Source of the DNA: Providencia rettgeri | Lineage (GTDB): Bacteria > Pseudomonadota > Gammaproteobacteria > Enterobacterales > Enterobacteriaceae | Direction: 5' to 3' | DNA: 64,000 nt | Assembly: GCF_001874625.1 (NCBI RefSeq) | Contig: NZ_CP017671.1 | Coordinates: forward strand, 2,852,001 to 2,916,000 | In this document: one piece after another, positions 11,124 to 20,178 of the stretch | Numbering within the stretch: the stretch's first letter is position 1 | Layout: every line of letters starts with the position of its first letter | The notes under the pieces: generated by a model | What the model was told of the DNA's origin: nothing | The model's database searches: none | What the model saw: the letters and a program-made list of their open reading frames with translations, nothing else | Translations under genes and position numbers: made by a program

Positions 11124-11164
11124 TGTAAATATATATATACACCACCTGTAATTTACATTTGACA
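11124..11164 (+). promoter_or_regulatory. Two TyrR boxes overlapping the tyrP promoter
   Basis: Box 1, TGTAAATATATATATACA (11124-11141), and box 2, TGTAATTTACATTTGACA (11147-11164), both fit TGTAAA-N6-TTTACA with one mismatch in box 1 and two in box 2. Their centres are 23 bp apart, about two helical turns, as in the adjacent boxes used by TyrR hexamers. Box 2 ends in TTGACA, a consensus -35 element. Confidence 0.8.
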
Positions 11165-11187
11165 GCGCACGTGCAATCGCATAATCT
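11159..11187 (+). promoter_or_regulatory. tyrP promoter
   Basis: TTGACA (11159-11164) is a perfect -35. Possible -10 elements are CATAAT (11180-11185, 15-bp spacer) or TAATCT (11182-11187, 17-bp spacer). The -35 lies inside TyrR box 2, consistent with repression by promoter occlusion. Confidence 0.55.
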
Positions 11188-11227
11188 GCTGCACTTATTA
11201 ATAAATTAATTTCAATTAGAGGAACTT

Positions 11228-12436
11228 GTGAAGAATCGTACGCTTGGCAGTGTGTTAATCGTTGCAGGAACAACAATAGGGGCTGGGATGCTGGCAATGC
11301 CACTTGCTGCTGCAGGTGTCGGTTTCACAGGCATCGTCTGTTTGCTTGTTGGTTTGTGGATGTTAATGAGCTATACCTCATTACTATTAGTTGAAGTATA
11401 TCAACATAACCCAGCCAACATGGGATTAGGGTCTGTTGCTAAGAAATATCTAGGTCCCACAGGGCAAATAGTAACTGGCCTCAGTATGCTGTTATTAATG
11501 TACGCCTTAACGACTGCATATATTGGTGGTGCCGGTGTTCTAATTTCAGACAGTTTTTCTTCATGGTGGGGTATTAACATTTCGACGGATACTGCCATTA
11601 TTGCGTTCACAATTATCGGTGGTGCGATTGTCTGCATAGGCACCCACTCTGTAGACTTTATTAATCGAATTTTATTCACTGCAAAAACTGTTTTTTTAGT
11701 GATTATGTTAGTCGTAATGATGCCCCATGCCGAAGCTATTAACTTAAGCACAATGCCTGTTGAAAAAGGCCTACTTCTTGCTGCCGTACCCGTTATATTC
11801 ACTTCATTTGGGTTCCATGGAAGCGTGCCTAGCTTGGTGAACTATATGAATGGTGATGTGCGTAAATTACGTATGATTTTTATTACGGGTAGTGCTATCC
11901 CACTAGTCGCCTATATTCTGTGGCAAATCGCAACGCTTGGGTCAATTCCCTCTCATACATTTATCGGGATCCTTGCGCAACAATCTGGCCTAAACGGGCT
12001 ACTGACTGCAATCCGTGATGTTGTGGCTACACCCCGTGTAAATATCGCTGTTAGTTTATTTATGGATTTAGCCTTAGCGACTTCCTTTTTAGGTGTTGCC
12101 CTTGGCCTATTTGATTATCTTGCCGACCTATTTAAGCGCAGTAACCACCTATTTGGTCGCATTCAAACAGGTTTATTAACCTTCATACCGCCGCTGTTAG
12201 CTGCCTTATTTTTTAGCAGTTTCGTGCAGGCCTTAACTTATGCTGCTGTTGCACTGTCTGTTCTTGCGCTGATTATCCCTGCGCTCTTAACCTTACGGGT
12301 GCGTAAAGTTGAAACGCAAGGTGAATACCAAGTTAAGGGTGGCACACCAATATTAGGTTTAGTGCTACTTTGCGGTATCGCTGTCATCGCTATCCAATTT
12401 GCTATTGTTGCTGGTTTTTTACCAAACGTTGGGTAA
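11228..12436 (+). CDS. tyrP: Tyrosine-specific transporter TyrP
   Basis: Proton-coupled tyrosine importer of the aromatic amino acid permease (HAAAP) family, in the inner membrane. The product is 402 residues (E. coli 403), with about eleven hydrophobic segments. It opens with [20 protein letters not shown], almost the same as E. coli, and the signature [20 protein letters not shown] is conserved. The start codon is GTG, placed after AGAGGAA at suitable spacing. TyrR boxes upstream support tyrosine control. A strong hairpin terminates it. Confidence 0.96.
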   Translation: MKNRTLGSVLIVAGTTIGAGMLAMPLAAAGVGFTGIVCLLVGLWMLMSYTSLLLVEVYQHNPANMGLGSVAKKYLGPTGQIVTGLSMLLLMYALTTAYIGGAGVLISDSFSSWWGINISTDTAIIAFTIIGGAIVCIGTHSVDFINRILFTAKTVFLVIMLVVMMPHAEAINLSTMPVEKGLLLAAVPVIFTSFGFHGSVPSLVNYMNGDVRKLRMIFITGSAIPLVAYILWQIATLGSIPSHTFIGILAQQSGLNGLLTAIRDVVATPRVNIAVSLFMDLALATSFLGVALGLFDYLADLFKRSNHLFGRIQTGLLTFIPPLLAALFFSSFVQALTYAAVALSVLALIIPALLTLRVRKVETQGEYQVKGGTPILGLVLLCGIAVIAIQFAIVAGFLPNVG

Positions 12437-12448
12437 GCTCTCGATAAA

Positions 12449-12487
12449 GTAAAAGACTTCAATATCATGCCATTTGAAGTCTTTTAC
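12449..12487 (+). terminator. Terminator of tyrP
   Basis: GTAAAAGACTTCAA (12449-12462) pairs perfectly with TTGAAGTCTTTTAC (12474-12487), a 14-bp stem that starts 13 bp after the tyrP stop. The descending arm contains TTTT. Confidence 0.8.
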
Positions 12488-12703
12488 TCAGGATTGAGTT
12501 TTATTGTTATTACCTTTATCCATTAACCCAATCATTCATCATTCCTATATTTTACTCTGCGTTAATACACCTCTTAAAATTTACCTCCAAAATATCACTC
12601 CTTATCAGTAAATAATACCGAGCAGACAACTTTGTCTGCTTATTCTATTGTGGTGTAGTGACGTTACTGCTTGTTATCATTGGCTGCCAATAAGGATAAT
12701 TGG

Positions 12704-13630
12704 ATGCAGAAAAAACGGATATCTACTGCACATGATGCCGCTTTTAAAGGCTTTATGACGAAAATTGAGAATGCCCGAGACTTTTTTGATATTCACCTCC
12801 CTAATCATATTAAGTCATTATGTGATTTTAATACGCTAGCCCTAACTAACTCTTCATTTATTGATAAACAACTGCGCTCACGTTTATCCGATGTTTTATA
12901 TTCAGTGCAAACAACCCACGGAAAAGGTTACCTTTATCTTTTAGTCGAACACCAGTCAACCCCAGATAAACTTATGGCTTGGCGTTTAATGCATTATGCG
13001 TTTTTAGCGATGAACCAACATCTGCAACAAGGTAATAAGACGCCCCCTCTTGTGGTGCCAGTTCTTTTTTATCACGGTGGGCGGTCTCCATACCCCTATA
13101 CGCAATTATGGACGGATTGTTTTACACTCCCAGATATCGCTAATGGGCTATACACACAGCCATTCCCATTGGTAGATGTCACGGTAATAGAGGATAGTCA
13201 ATTGGTTAATCATCGGAAAGTCGCTGTCATGGAGCTGGCGATGAAACATAAGTATTTACGGGATGAATTTCAGCAAGTTCTGCCGCTCTTGGCACAGGCA
13301 CTTAATCAACACTATAATAGCGATAATGATATCGTGACTATCTTGAATTATTTGTTCATTGCGTTGGACTCCACTAATTTCGAACATATTGTGCAGGCAT
13401 TGGGGGAGCAAACCGAAAAACATAAGGAAACTATAATGAATATTGCACAGCGGTTACAGGATAAAGGCCGCCAAGAAGGTCTACTTGAAGGCATTGAGCG
13501 AGGGCGAGAAAAAGGGCGTGAAGAGGCAACAATTGTTTTGGCGAGTAATTTACTTAAACAAGGGGTTAGCCTAGAAATTATTATGGAAAGCACGGGGTTA
13601 AGCCGTGAAGTACTGGTTTCATTACAGTAA
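12704..13630 (+). CDS. Rpn family recombination-promoting nuclease (YhgA-like)
   Basis: PD-(D/E)XK nuclease of the Rpn family, often misnamed putative transposase. Members cleave DNA, and E. coli members have been reported as antiphage toxins held in check by a small protein made from the 3' end of the same gene. The product is 308 residues. The start at 12704 is set by AAGGA upstream; an upstream in-frame extension is less plausible. The catalytic residues Asp63 (LSDVLY), Glu82 and Gln84 (LVEHQS) match E. coli RpnA. The C-terminus is charged (ERGREKGREE) and contains a well-placed internal start (separate entry). It sits alone in an accessory block between tyrP and yfaZ. Which Rpn paralogue it corresponds to is uncertain. 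Confidence 0.92.
   Translation: MQKKRISTAHDAAFKGFMTKIENARDFFDIHLPNHIKSLCDFNTLALTNSSFIDKQLRSRLSDVLYSVQTTHGKGYLYLLVEHQSTPDKLMAWRLMHYAFLAMNQHLQQGNKTPPLVVPVLFYHGGRSPYPYTQLWTDCFTLPDIANGLYTQPFPLVDVTVIEDSQLVNHRKVAVMELAMKHKYLRDEFQQVLPLLAQALNQHYNSDNDIVTILNYLFIALDSTNFEHIVQALGEQTEKHKETIMNIAQRLQDKGRQEGLLEGIERGREKGREEATIVLASNLLKQGVSLEIIMESTGLSREVLVSLQ
13436..13630 (+). CDS. Candidate nested antitoxin (RpnS-type) within the rpn gene
   Basis: An in-frame ATG at codon 245 of the Rpn gene is preceded by AAGGA (13424-13428) at the ideal 7-nt distance, as good as the site of the full gene. It would give a 64-residue protein identical to the Rpn C-terminus, starting MNIAQRLQDKGRQEG, mostly helical and highly charged. 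In E. coli, Rpn loci are reported to make such short products that neutralise the long nuclease. The start and ribosome site are visible; expression and antitoxin action are inferred. Confidence 0.6.
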   Translation: MNIAQRLQDKGRQEGLLEGIERGREKGREEATIVLASNLLKQGVSLEIIMESTGLSREVLVSLQ

Positions 13631-13754
13631 CCCTCTAACAGCTATTAGTATGTGCAATGTGAGCAACATCGTAATAAATAAGCTTAGTTATTATTTTGTT
13701 TCAAGCGGCTTTTAAATAAAGAATATTTATGATAATAAAAAATAAGGTGGAATT

Positions 13755-13799
13755 ATCAGTTCCCAATCTAAGGGGTTAATCCCGGATTAGGAACTGATT
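13755..13799 (-). terminator. Stem-loop between convergent rpn and yfaZ
   Basis: ATCAGTTCC and GGAACTGAT form the outer stem, continued by AATC/GATT pairs with mismatches around a GGGG/CCC core. It lies just past the yfaZ stop; on the minus strand TTATTTTTT follows about ten bases later. It may terminate yfaZ. Confidence 0.4.
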
Positions 13800-13816
13800 A
13801 AAATACGAGAAAAGTT

Positions 13817-14359
13817 TTAAAATGAAAGCCCTGCTCCCACATACCAACCATCTGCAACTTTATCACTGTTGTTGCCATGGCTACCTTTCATTTCAATTAA
13901 CCGATACCCAGCATCAATAGATAGCGGCTTGAATACCGTGTAACGTGCGCCCGCTTTAGCTTCTACGTACGATTTGCTACCTGATGTCAGTTGCTCAGGA
14001 GCACCATAAGCTTCACCATAAATATTTAATGAAGGCAAAGCTTGCCAATTTACCCCACCACCAACAGCTAATGCAGCACCATTACTATTGTTATCAGGCG
14101 ATAAATATAACCCTTTACCACCAACATGAGCAGAAAAAGGCCCAATTGGCAAACCAAATGTAGCGCCGAGGCTCCCCATTTGACCATCATGGTCACTGCG
14201 CGCCCAAGAACCATTAAACGCTAAACCGGCATTTGGGTTACCCAACCCAGCGGACAATTCCGTAAAATGTTTACCTGCTTGAGCACTAACTGAAACTGCC
14301 TGTGCAGTACCAACAAAAAATGGCGACATGGCCGCTGCTAATAACAATACTTTGCGCAT
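13817..14359 (-). CDS. yfaZ: YfaZ family outer membrane protein
   Basis: Predicted outer-membrane beta-barrel of unknown function. The product is 180 residues, with a signal peptide (MRKVLLLAAAMSPFFVGTAQA, cleavage after AQA). The mature part alternates polar and hydrophobic residues with many Gly and ends in Phe (GLSF), as barrels do. Family stretches include VSAQAGKHFTELSAGLG, LPIGPFSAHVGGKG and KAGARYTVFKPLSIDAGYR. It is divergent from katA. Confidence 0.9.
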   Translation of the reverse strand: MRKVLLLAAAMSPFFVGTAQAVSVSAQAGKHFTELSAGLGNPNAGLAFNGSWARSDHDGQMGSLGATFGLPIGPFSAHVGGKGLYLSPDNNSNGAALAVGGGVNWQALPSLNIYGEAYGAPEQLTSGSKSYVEAKAGARYTVFKPLSIDAGYRLIEMKGSHGNNSDKVADGWYVGAGLSF

Positions 14360-14693
14360 TATCTTATCCTCTTCAAATTATTACATGCGGATACTACGCG
14401 AATTTTACGTAATCCTCAGTCTTTATTACTCAGATTTACTCAAGCTATACATAAAATACGACAAATTCTCAAATAATTTTATCAAATCAAAGGTATATCA
14501 TTCAATAACAGTAATATGAATACCACTATTGCCATGTTAATCACAGTAATTGGTCATATTAATTAGATTATTAATACCATGGTAATTATACTGGTTTATA
14601 GGTTCATTGTAGTAATGATTTTATTTTTTTACAAAAGATTAACTTATTAGTTAGGTTTGTGTAGTCATTTAATCCAGAATTAGGAGTATTTTG
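14360..14693. other. Divergent region yfaZ / katA
   Basis: AT-rich, without a credible gene. It includes the palindrome TACCATGGTA (14575-14584), about 110 bp before katA. I see no clear OxyR site by eye. Confidence 0.5.
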
Positions 14694-16136
14694 ATGAAAA
14701 AGAAAGGGCTTACTACCGCTTCTGGCGCTCCCGTCGCCAATAATAATAATGTCATGACCGCGGGTAAACGCGGCCCTATGTTATTACAGGATGTTTGGTT
14801 TTTAGAAAAACTAGCTCATTTTGACCGTGAAGTGATCCCAGAAAGACGCATGCATGCAAAAGGTTCAGGCTCATTCGGTACCTTTACGGTGACACATGAT
14901 ATTACCCGTTACACAAGGGCAAAAATTTTCTCACAAATTGGAAAAAAAACCGAAATGTTTGCCCGCTTTTCTACCGTTGCAGGTGAGCGTGGTGCCGCAG
15001 ATGCAGAACGTGATATCCGAGGTTTTGCACTGAAATTTTATACAGAAGAAGGTAACTGGGATATGGTTGGTAACAATACCCCAGTTTTTTACTTCCGTGA
15101 CCCTTTGAAATTCCCTGATTTAAACCACGTGGTTAAGCGCGACCCACGCTCTAATTTACGTACTATGGAACATAAGTGGGCATTTTTCTCTCAGTTACCT
15201 GAATCTTTGCACCAATTGACCATTGATGCGAGTGATCGAGGCATCCCTCAAAGTTACCGTCATATGCACGGTTTTGGTAGCCATACTTATAGCTTTATCA
15301 ATAGTGATAACGAGCGATTTTGGGTCAAATTCCATTTCCGCTGCCAACAAGGCATCCAAAACCTCTCTGATGAGCAAGCAGAACAATTAGTCGGTAAAGA
15401 TAGAGAAAGCTCACAACGTGATTTATTTGAATCTATTGAAAAAGGTGACTTTCCTCGCTGGAACTTACAGGTTCAAATCATGCCTGAGAAAGAAGCATCG
15501 CAAGTTCCTTATAACCCATTTGACCTAACTAAAGTCTGGCCACATAAGGATTACCCATTAATTGATGTTGGCTATTTTGAACTTAACCGTAACCCAGATA
15601 ATTATTTTTCTGATGTCGAACAAGCAGCATTCAGCCCAGCAAATATCGTCCCGGGTATTGGTTTCTCACCAGATAGAATGTTACAAGGGCGTTTATTCTC
15701 TTATGGCGATGCGCACCGTTACCGCCTTGGCGTCAACCACCACCAAATCCCTGTAAACGCACCTCGCTGCCCATTCCACAATTACCATCGTGATGGAGCT
15801 ATGCGTGTGGATGGCAATAGTGGCAATAATGTCACTTATGAGCCAAATGAAGCAGGCTTATTCCAAGAACAACCGGATTTCAGTGAGCCGCCATTATCTA
15901 TCGAAGGTGCTGCTGACCATTGGGATCATCGTGAAGACCAAGACTATTTCAGCCAGCCTCGCGCCTTGTATGAACTACTGGATGATGCAGAACATCAAAG
16001 AATGTTTAAACGTATTGCGGGGGAACTGATTGACACAACAGAAGAAACCCAAATACGCCAAATTGGGTTATTTAAACAAGTTCACCCTGAGTATGGTGCA
16101 GGCGTGGAAAAAGCATTAAACGCTCTGAAAAAATAA
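14694..16136 (+). CDS. katA: Small-subunit haem catalase KatA
   Basis: Monofunctional clade-3 catalase that dismutates hydrogen peroxide in the cytoplasm. The product is 480 residues and strongly resembles the Proteus mirabilis catalase (484). The catalytic His54 (RRMHAKGSG) and Asn127 (NWDMVGNN) fall at the same numbers, and the proximal haem-ligand Tyr is in [14 protein letters not shown]. The ATG at 14694, with GGAG seven bases upstream, is preferred over a TTG one codon earlier. It is not part of E. coli synteny here and is followed by its own terminator. Confidence 0.97.
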   Translation: MKKKGLTTASGAPVANNNNVMTAGKRGPMLLQDVWFLEKLAHFDREVIPERRMHAKGSGSFGTFTVTHDITRYTRAKIFSQIGKKTEMFARFSTVAGERGAADAERDIRGFALKFYTEEGNWDMVGNNTPVFYFRDPLKFPDLNHVVKRDPRSNLRTMEHKWAFFSQLPESLHQLTIDASDRGIPQSYRHMHGFGSHTYSFINSDNERFWVKFHFRCQQGIQNLSDEQAEQLVGKDRESSQRDLFESIEKGDFPRWNLQVQIMPEKEASQVPYNPFDLTKVWPHKDYPLIDVGYFELNRNPDNYFSDVEQAAFSPANIVPGIGFSPDRMLQGRLFSYGDAHRYRLGVNHHQIPVNAPRCPFHNYHRDGAMRVDGNSGNNVTYEPNEAGLFQEQPDFSEPPLSIEGAADHWDHREDQDYFSQPRALYELLDDAEHQRMFKRIAGELIDTTEETQIRQIGLFKQVHPEYGAGVEKALNALKK

Positions 16137-16144
16137 TTCGCTTG

Positions 16145-16172
16145 AGTGGCAGGAGAATCCCTGCCACTTTTT
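16145..16172 (+). terminator. Terminator of katA
   Basis: AGTGGCAGG (16145-16153) and CCTGCCACT (16160-16168) form a perfect 9-bp stem with a 6-nt loop, followed by TTTT. It abuts the stop codon of convergent menE. Confidence 0.9.
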
Positions 16173-17585
16173 AATGACTAAACACTGCCTTTGTATATAG
16201 CCAGTGTTTTACTTGTTGGCGAGAAACTTTGATCCCGCCAGCTTTCAGCTCAGGAGCTAAATAATAAAACGCTGTAGGATATTGATAGGAGGCGAGTTTA
16301 TCTTTCAACCAATCTGCCAGTTTATTTAAATCCGTTGTTTCATTAATTTCAATGACTGCGACTGGCCGTTGACCAAATTGTTCATCATCAACAGGAATAA
16401 TAAAACTTTGGCTGACATCAGGGTGAGAGTTTATGACGGATTCGATATCTTCTGGTTGAATATTTTCACCGCCACTGATAAATAAATTGTCTAATCGACC
16501 GAGTATCTGGTACTCACCTTCAGTAAAAGCGCCTTTATCATTGGTTTTAAACCAGCCGTCAATACAGTTTAACGGCTTGACCTCACCATCAAACCAATAC
16601 CCTATTGCTTGGCTATCTGCCTTGATTTGGATTTCATCATTAATAATACGTACTTGCTTACCTTTTAATGGTAAGCCGACACCTTTTTTACCATTTGCAC
16701 GTTTAGCACAAACAGTGGATGCCATTTCAGTCATCCCATAACCACTCCAGCAAGCAATTCCGCGGCTTTCTGCTAAATCTGTGAGTGTCGTAGGTATCAT
16801 CGCCCCCCCAACAAAACTTCTTTTAACACAAGCTGACTGGCAGTTTCTTCGTTTAACAAACGCCATAATTGTGTTGGAACTAGGGATGCGTGCGTAACAT
16901 CCTGCAAGGCTTCGGCCAATGGTGAGGTTTTCAACGCTAAACTGCCCCCTTGGAGTAGCCAGCGCCAAATAATACCTTGTCCTGAAACATGAAATAGCGG
17001 CAAAGAAAGCAACCAACAATCCGCTTGTTGATAACTCATCACACTGACAACCCCTTTTGCACTACATAAGTGGGCAAATACACTGTGAACGACGGCTTTT
17101 GGTAAGCCGGTTGAGCCGGAAGTTAATATGAGTGTTGCGGGTTGTTCTAATGTGGTCAAAAAATCAACTGTCTGAAAAGCATTATCATCAATAAAATGAT
17201 AATACTGCTGATAATCTAAGTTTCGATACTCAGCTAAGACACCTGATTCACCAGTAAAATCAATAGCAGCACTCACATCAAGGTGTGGCAATAGTTCCCC
17301 TAATAACCTTTCTGGTAGACGCGGGTTAAGAGGCAACACCCTTGCACCACAAGCAATAAGAGCTAACTGGCTTAGCAACAATTCGACAGAGTTTTTACCT
17401 CGTAAGACAACACATTGCCCTTGATTGACCCCTTGCATTGAAAAGTAATTGGCAAGGTCGGTGACCTGTTGGCTTAAGGCTTTCCAAGTAATACGCTCAG
17501 AATCCGTCAATAATGCGATTGAGTCGGGGTAAAGATTGGCCCAATGTTGCCAAGGCCAGTCATTAAAATGGATTAACTCTGCCAT
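16171..17585 (-). pseudogene. menE: o-Succinylbenzoate-CoA ligase MenE, frameshifted
   Basis: AMP-forming ligase that activates o-succinylbenzoate in menaquinone synthesis. The coding region is split in two frames. The first part (17585 down to 16797) carries the ATP-binding loop LTSGSTGLPKA and the family stretch VPTQLWRLLNEETASQ, then stops after VLLGGR. The other frame resumes at once with GGAMIPTTLTDLAESRG, GYGMTEMASTVCAK, GRLDNLFISGGENIQPEDIE and GGIKVSRQ to a normal C-terminus. The break is at a run of seven G on the coding strand (16803-16809); eight would restore one frame of about 471 codons (E. coli 451). No other damage is seen, so it is recent, phase-variable, rescued by slippage, or an assembly error. 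It is last in the men operon and overlaps menC by 13 bp. Confidence 0.92.
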
Positions 17586-18544
17586 ACGACCGTTAATTCA
17601 TCGAGTTGCTGAACAGCTATTTCGCACTGGGGCCAAGGACGGATCAATTGCGATTGGATCAATGAAACGGTGTCCAAACCAGGAATAGTGTTTGGTGTTA
17701 ACCACTGTGCAACACGCGCTAATTGTGTTAAACCAAAACTGCTTTCAATGGATGAGCTAATCACAGCTTGTAAGCCTAAACGATGCGCATCCTCAACTAA
17801 AGAGCGGCAATAATTAAGGCTACCCGTCAATGTTGGTTTAATCACAATTGCCGCAACCCCTTCCTGCGCTTCGACTTTAAAGCCGTCTTCACGCACGCTT
17901 TCATCCCAAGCAATGTTAATCCCCGTATCCATTGCAAATTTCAACGATTCTTCACGGGTTTTACAGGGCTCTTCCAAGAATGCAATACGGCTTCGATAGT
18001 CAGGATTAACATACTTAGCAAAACCGTCAGCTTTCGCACGAGTCCAGCTCCGATTAGCATCTAAACGCAATTTAAGCTCGGGTACTGCCTCTAATAATAG
18101 GTTAACGACCATCCCATCACGTACCGCTTCATATAACCCAACCTTGACCTTAGCCACCTTTTCACCATCCATCGCATCAAGGCTTAGAATTAAATCATCG
18201 GGGTCACCACTGCATAAAGGAGCTTTGCGATAATCCGCTGACTCAGGTAATTCACCAGTCAATTCTGCAAGTGCACAACTGCAACCAAATGCAACAGAAG
18301 GCAATAGACTTTCAGAAATTTTGCCGTGTTTTATCCATTCATTCAATCGAACAATAGTTTCGGCGGTTGCTTGTTCTAATGTTTCTGAACTGAACTCTGG
18401 TAGAGGGGAAATCTCCCCCCAACCTTCGTTATCGCCCTCTTTTAAGCAGACTAATAACCCATCACGAGTTTTTAAACGCTGATAACGAAGGATGACGCCT
18501 GCCTCCATTGGCAGGCTGAACGAATAGAGTGTGGCTTTACGCAT
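17573..18544 (-). CDS. menC: o-Succinylbenzoate synthase MenC
   Basis: Enolase-superfamily enzyme that dehydrates SHCHC to o-succinylbenzoate, the fourth step of menaquinone synthesis. The product is 323 residues (E. coli 320). The N-terminal capping domain begins [20 protein letters not shown]. In the barrel the acid/base lysine is in VAKVKVGLY, the metal ligands are in [18 protein letters not shown] and AWDESVRED, and the second lysine is in [10 protein letters not shown]. The start overlaps the menB stop (TAATG), indicating translational coupling. Confidence 0.97.
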   Translation of the reverse strand: MRKATLYSFSLPMEAGVILRYQRLKTRDGLLVCLKEGDNEGWGEISPLPEFSSETLEQATAETIVRLNEWIKHGKISESLLPSVAFGCSCALAELTGELPESADYRKAPLCSGDPDDLILSLDAMDGEKVAKVKVGLYEAVRDGMVVNLLLEAVPELKLRLDANRSWTRAKADGFAKYVNPDYRSRIAFLEEPCKTREESLKFAMDTGINIAWDESVREDGFKVEAQEGVAAIVIKPTLTGSLNYCRSLVEDAHRLGLQAVISSSIESSFGLTQLARVAQWLTPNTIPGLDTVSLIQSQLIRPWPQCEIAVQQLDELTVVWQS

Positions 18545-19401
18545 TATGGATTACGCTTATATTTAGAAAAGTCTGGCGCGCGTTTTTCGTTAAAAGCATC
18601 GCGCCCTTCCTGACCTTCATCTGTCATATAAAATAGCATTGTTGCATTACCCGCCAGTTCTTGCAGGCCAGCTTGACCATCACAATCTGCATTCAAGGCA
18701 GCTTTCAAACAACGTAATGCCATCGGGCTATTTTCTAGCATTTCACGACACCAGCGTACCGTTTCTTTTTCTAAATCGGCATAAGGAACTACAGTATTGA
18801 CTAGCCCCATCTCCAATGCTTCCTGTGCATTGTATTGGCGGCATAGGAACCAAATTTCACGTGCTTTTTTCTGCCCAACAATACGTGCCATATACGATGC
18901 GCCCCAGCCACCGTCAAATGAACCAACTTTAGGGCCCGTTTGACCAAATATGGCGTTATCAGCCGCAATAGTTAAGTCACACATCATATGTAAAACATGA
19001 CCGCCGCCGATAGAGAAACCGGCGACCATCGCCACAACTGGTTTTGGGCAGGTACGTATTTGGCGTTGGAAATCTAAGACATTTAAATGGTGTGTGCCAC
19101 TTTCATCGCGATACCCACCGTAGTCACCACGAATTTTTTGGTCGCCCCCTGCACAGAAAGCTTTTTCACCCTCACCAGTTAAAATAATAGTGCCTATTTG
19201 GTCATCATAACGTGCATCAGATAATGCCTGGATCATCTCTTTCACAGTTTGTGGGCGGAAAGCATTACGCACTTCAGGGCGGTTAATCGTAATTTTTGCA
19301 ATCCCTTCAGGAGATTTATGATATCGAATATCTTCAAACCCTGTAGAACAATCTTGCCATTCAATTGGCGCGTATAATTTTTCTTCGCTTGGATAAATCA
19401 T
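18544..19401 (-). CDS. menB: 1,4-Dihydroxy-2-naphthoyl-CoA synthase MenB
   Basis: Crotonase-fold enzyme that closes the naphthoquinone ring from o-succinylbenzoyl-CoA. The product is 285 residues, the same as E. coli. The crotonase core is clear: [32 protein letters not shown] (oxyanion hole), [17 protein letters not shown] and [15 protein letters not shown], ending in [11 protein letters not shown]. It follows menH by 12 bp and overlaps the start of menC. Because its substrate comes from MenE, the menE frameshift would starve this step. Confidence 0.98.
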   Translation of the reverse strand: MIYPSEEKLYAPIEWQDCSTGFEDIRYHKSPEGIAKITINRPEVRNAFRPQTVKEMIQALSDARYDDQIGTIILTGEGEKAFCAGGDQKIRGDYGGYRDESGTHHLNVLDFQRQIRTCPKPVVAMVAGFSIGGGHVLHMMCDLTIAADNAIFGQTGPKVGSFDGGWGASYMARIVGQKKAREIWFLCRQYNAQEALEMGLVNTVVPYADLEKETVRWCREMLENSPMALRCLKAALNADCDGQAGLQELAGNATMLFYMTDEGQEGRDAFNEKRAPDFSKYKRNP

Positions 19402-19413
19402 TATCAGATTCCT

Positions 19414-20178
19414 TTAACCACATTGTGATAAAAAATGGTGAAGTGCAGCCGCATAACCTATTGGGTTTTCCCGATGAGCATTATGCCCTGCATTTTCAAT
19501 CAGCGTTAACGGCAAAGCGTATTGTTGCGAAACGCTTCGAAACTTTTGATCTCTATCGCCACAGAAATAGCGATAAGGGCAATCCAGTTGGTGCAATTTG
19601 TCAGCCAAAAAAGGTTGCTTTGCTAATGATGTATTTTCTAACATATCAGCAATTCCTTGTGGACTATTTTGTTGGCGTAATAAAACTAACTGTTGGCGTT
19701 GCAGTAGTGATAAGTCAGCAAACACGTTTTGTTGATACCAGCTATCCAAAACTTGTTTCATCGGTTCGCAGCGAAAACGCTGTGCCCATGCAGCATCATT
19801 TGCTCTGCGCTCTACCCGTTCTTGCTCACTACTCAAACCAACATTCCCCCCTTCTATCACTAAGCCTAATAACCCCTTTGGCTGATGATAACAGGCAAAA
19901 TGCATTGCAAGGCGGGCACCTAATGAATAACCAACTAGGTAATATTCATGGATTTGATAATACTGTAATACAGCACTAAGTTGTTGGTCAAAATGCAAAA
20001 AACCATGATTAGTTTCCGATTTCGACGCGCCGTGACCCGGCAAATTGACCGCTAATGATGGGTAGTTATTGAATTGCTCAATCACTGGAAGCCAATCATT
20101 TGCGCTGCCCAGTAGCCCATGTAACCACACTAACCAAGGGCCTGAAGCATTCGTGTGATAACGTTGAGCTGACAGCAT
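19414..20178 (-). CDS. menH: SHCHC synthase MenH
   Basis: Alpha/beta-hydrolase that eliminates pyruvate from SEPHCHC to give SHCHC in menaquinone synthesis. The product is 254 residues (E. coli 252). The triad is visible: nucleophile Ser in LVGYSLGARLAMHFA, Asp in CGDRDQKF and His in ENAGHNAHRENP; the oxyanion region is WLHGLLGSANDW. The start overlaps the menD stop by one base (TAATG), with GGAG upstream inside menD. Confidence 0.95.
   Translation of the reverse strand: MLSAQRYHTNASGPWLVWLHGLLGSANDWLPVIEQFNNYPSLAVNLPGHGASKSETNHGFLHFDQQLSAVLQYYQIHEYYLVGYSLGARLAMHFACYHQPKGLLGLVIEGGNVGLSSEQERVERRANDAAWAQRFRCEPMKQVLDSWYQQNVFADLSLLQRQQLVLLRQQNSPQGIADMLENTSLAKQPFLADKLHQLDCPYRYFCGDRDQKFRSVSQQYALPLTLIENAGHNAHRENPIGYAAALHHFLSQCG

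Larger units (their letters stand above)
10816..11227. other. Divergent regulatory region dcuB / tyrP
   Basis: This AT-rich stretch has no credible gene. It holds an inverted repeat near dcuB (10869-10906) and the TyrR boxes and promoter of tyrP (11124-11187). I could not find a convincing FNR or CRP site for dcuB by eye. Confidence 0.7.

Noticed and set aside
12704-13630. Transposase or insertion sequence
   Set aside because: Older annotation calls this family putative transposase, but there are no terminal inverted repeats or target duplications, and the fold is a PD-(D/E)XK nuclease.
14575-14584. TACCATGGTA palindrome as an OxyR or other operator for katA
   Set aside because: Short, contains a common restriction-type palindrome and does not match the OxyR pattern; not enough to call.
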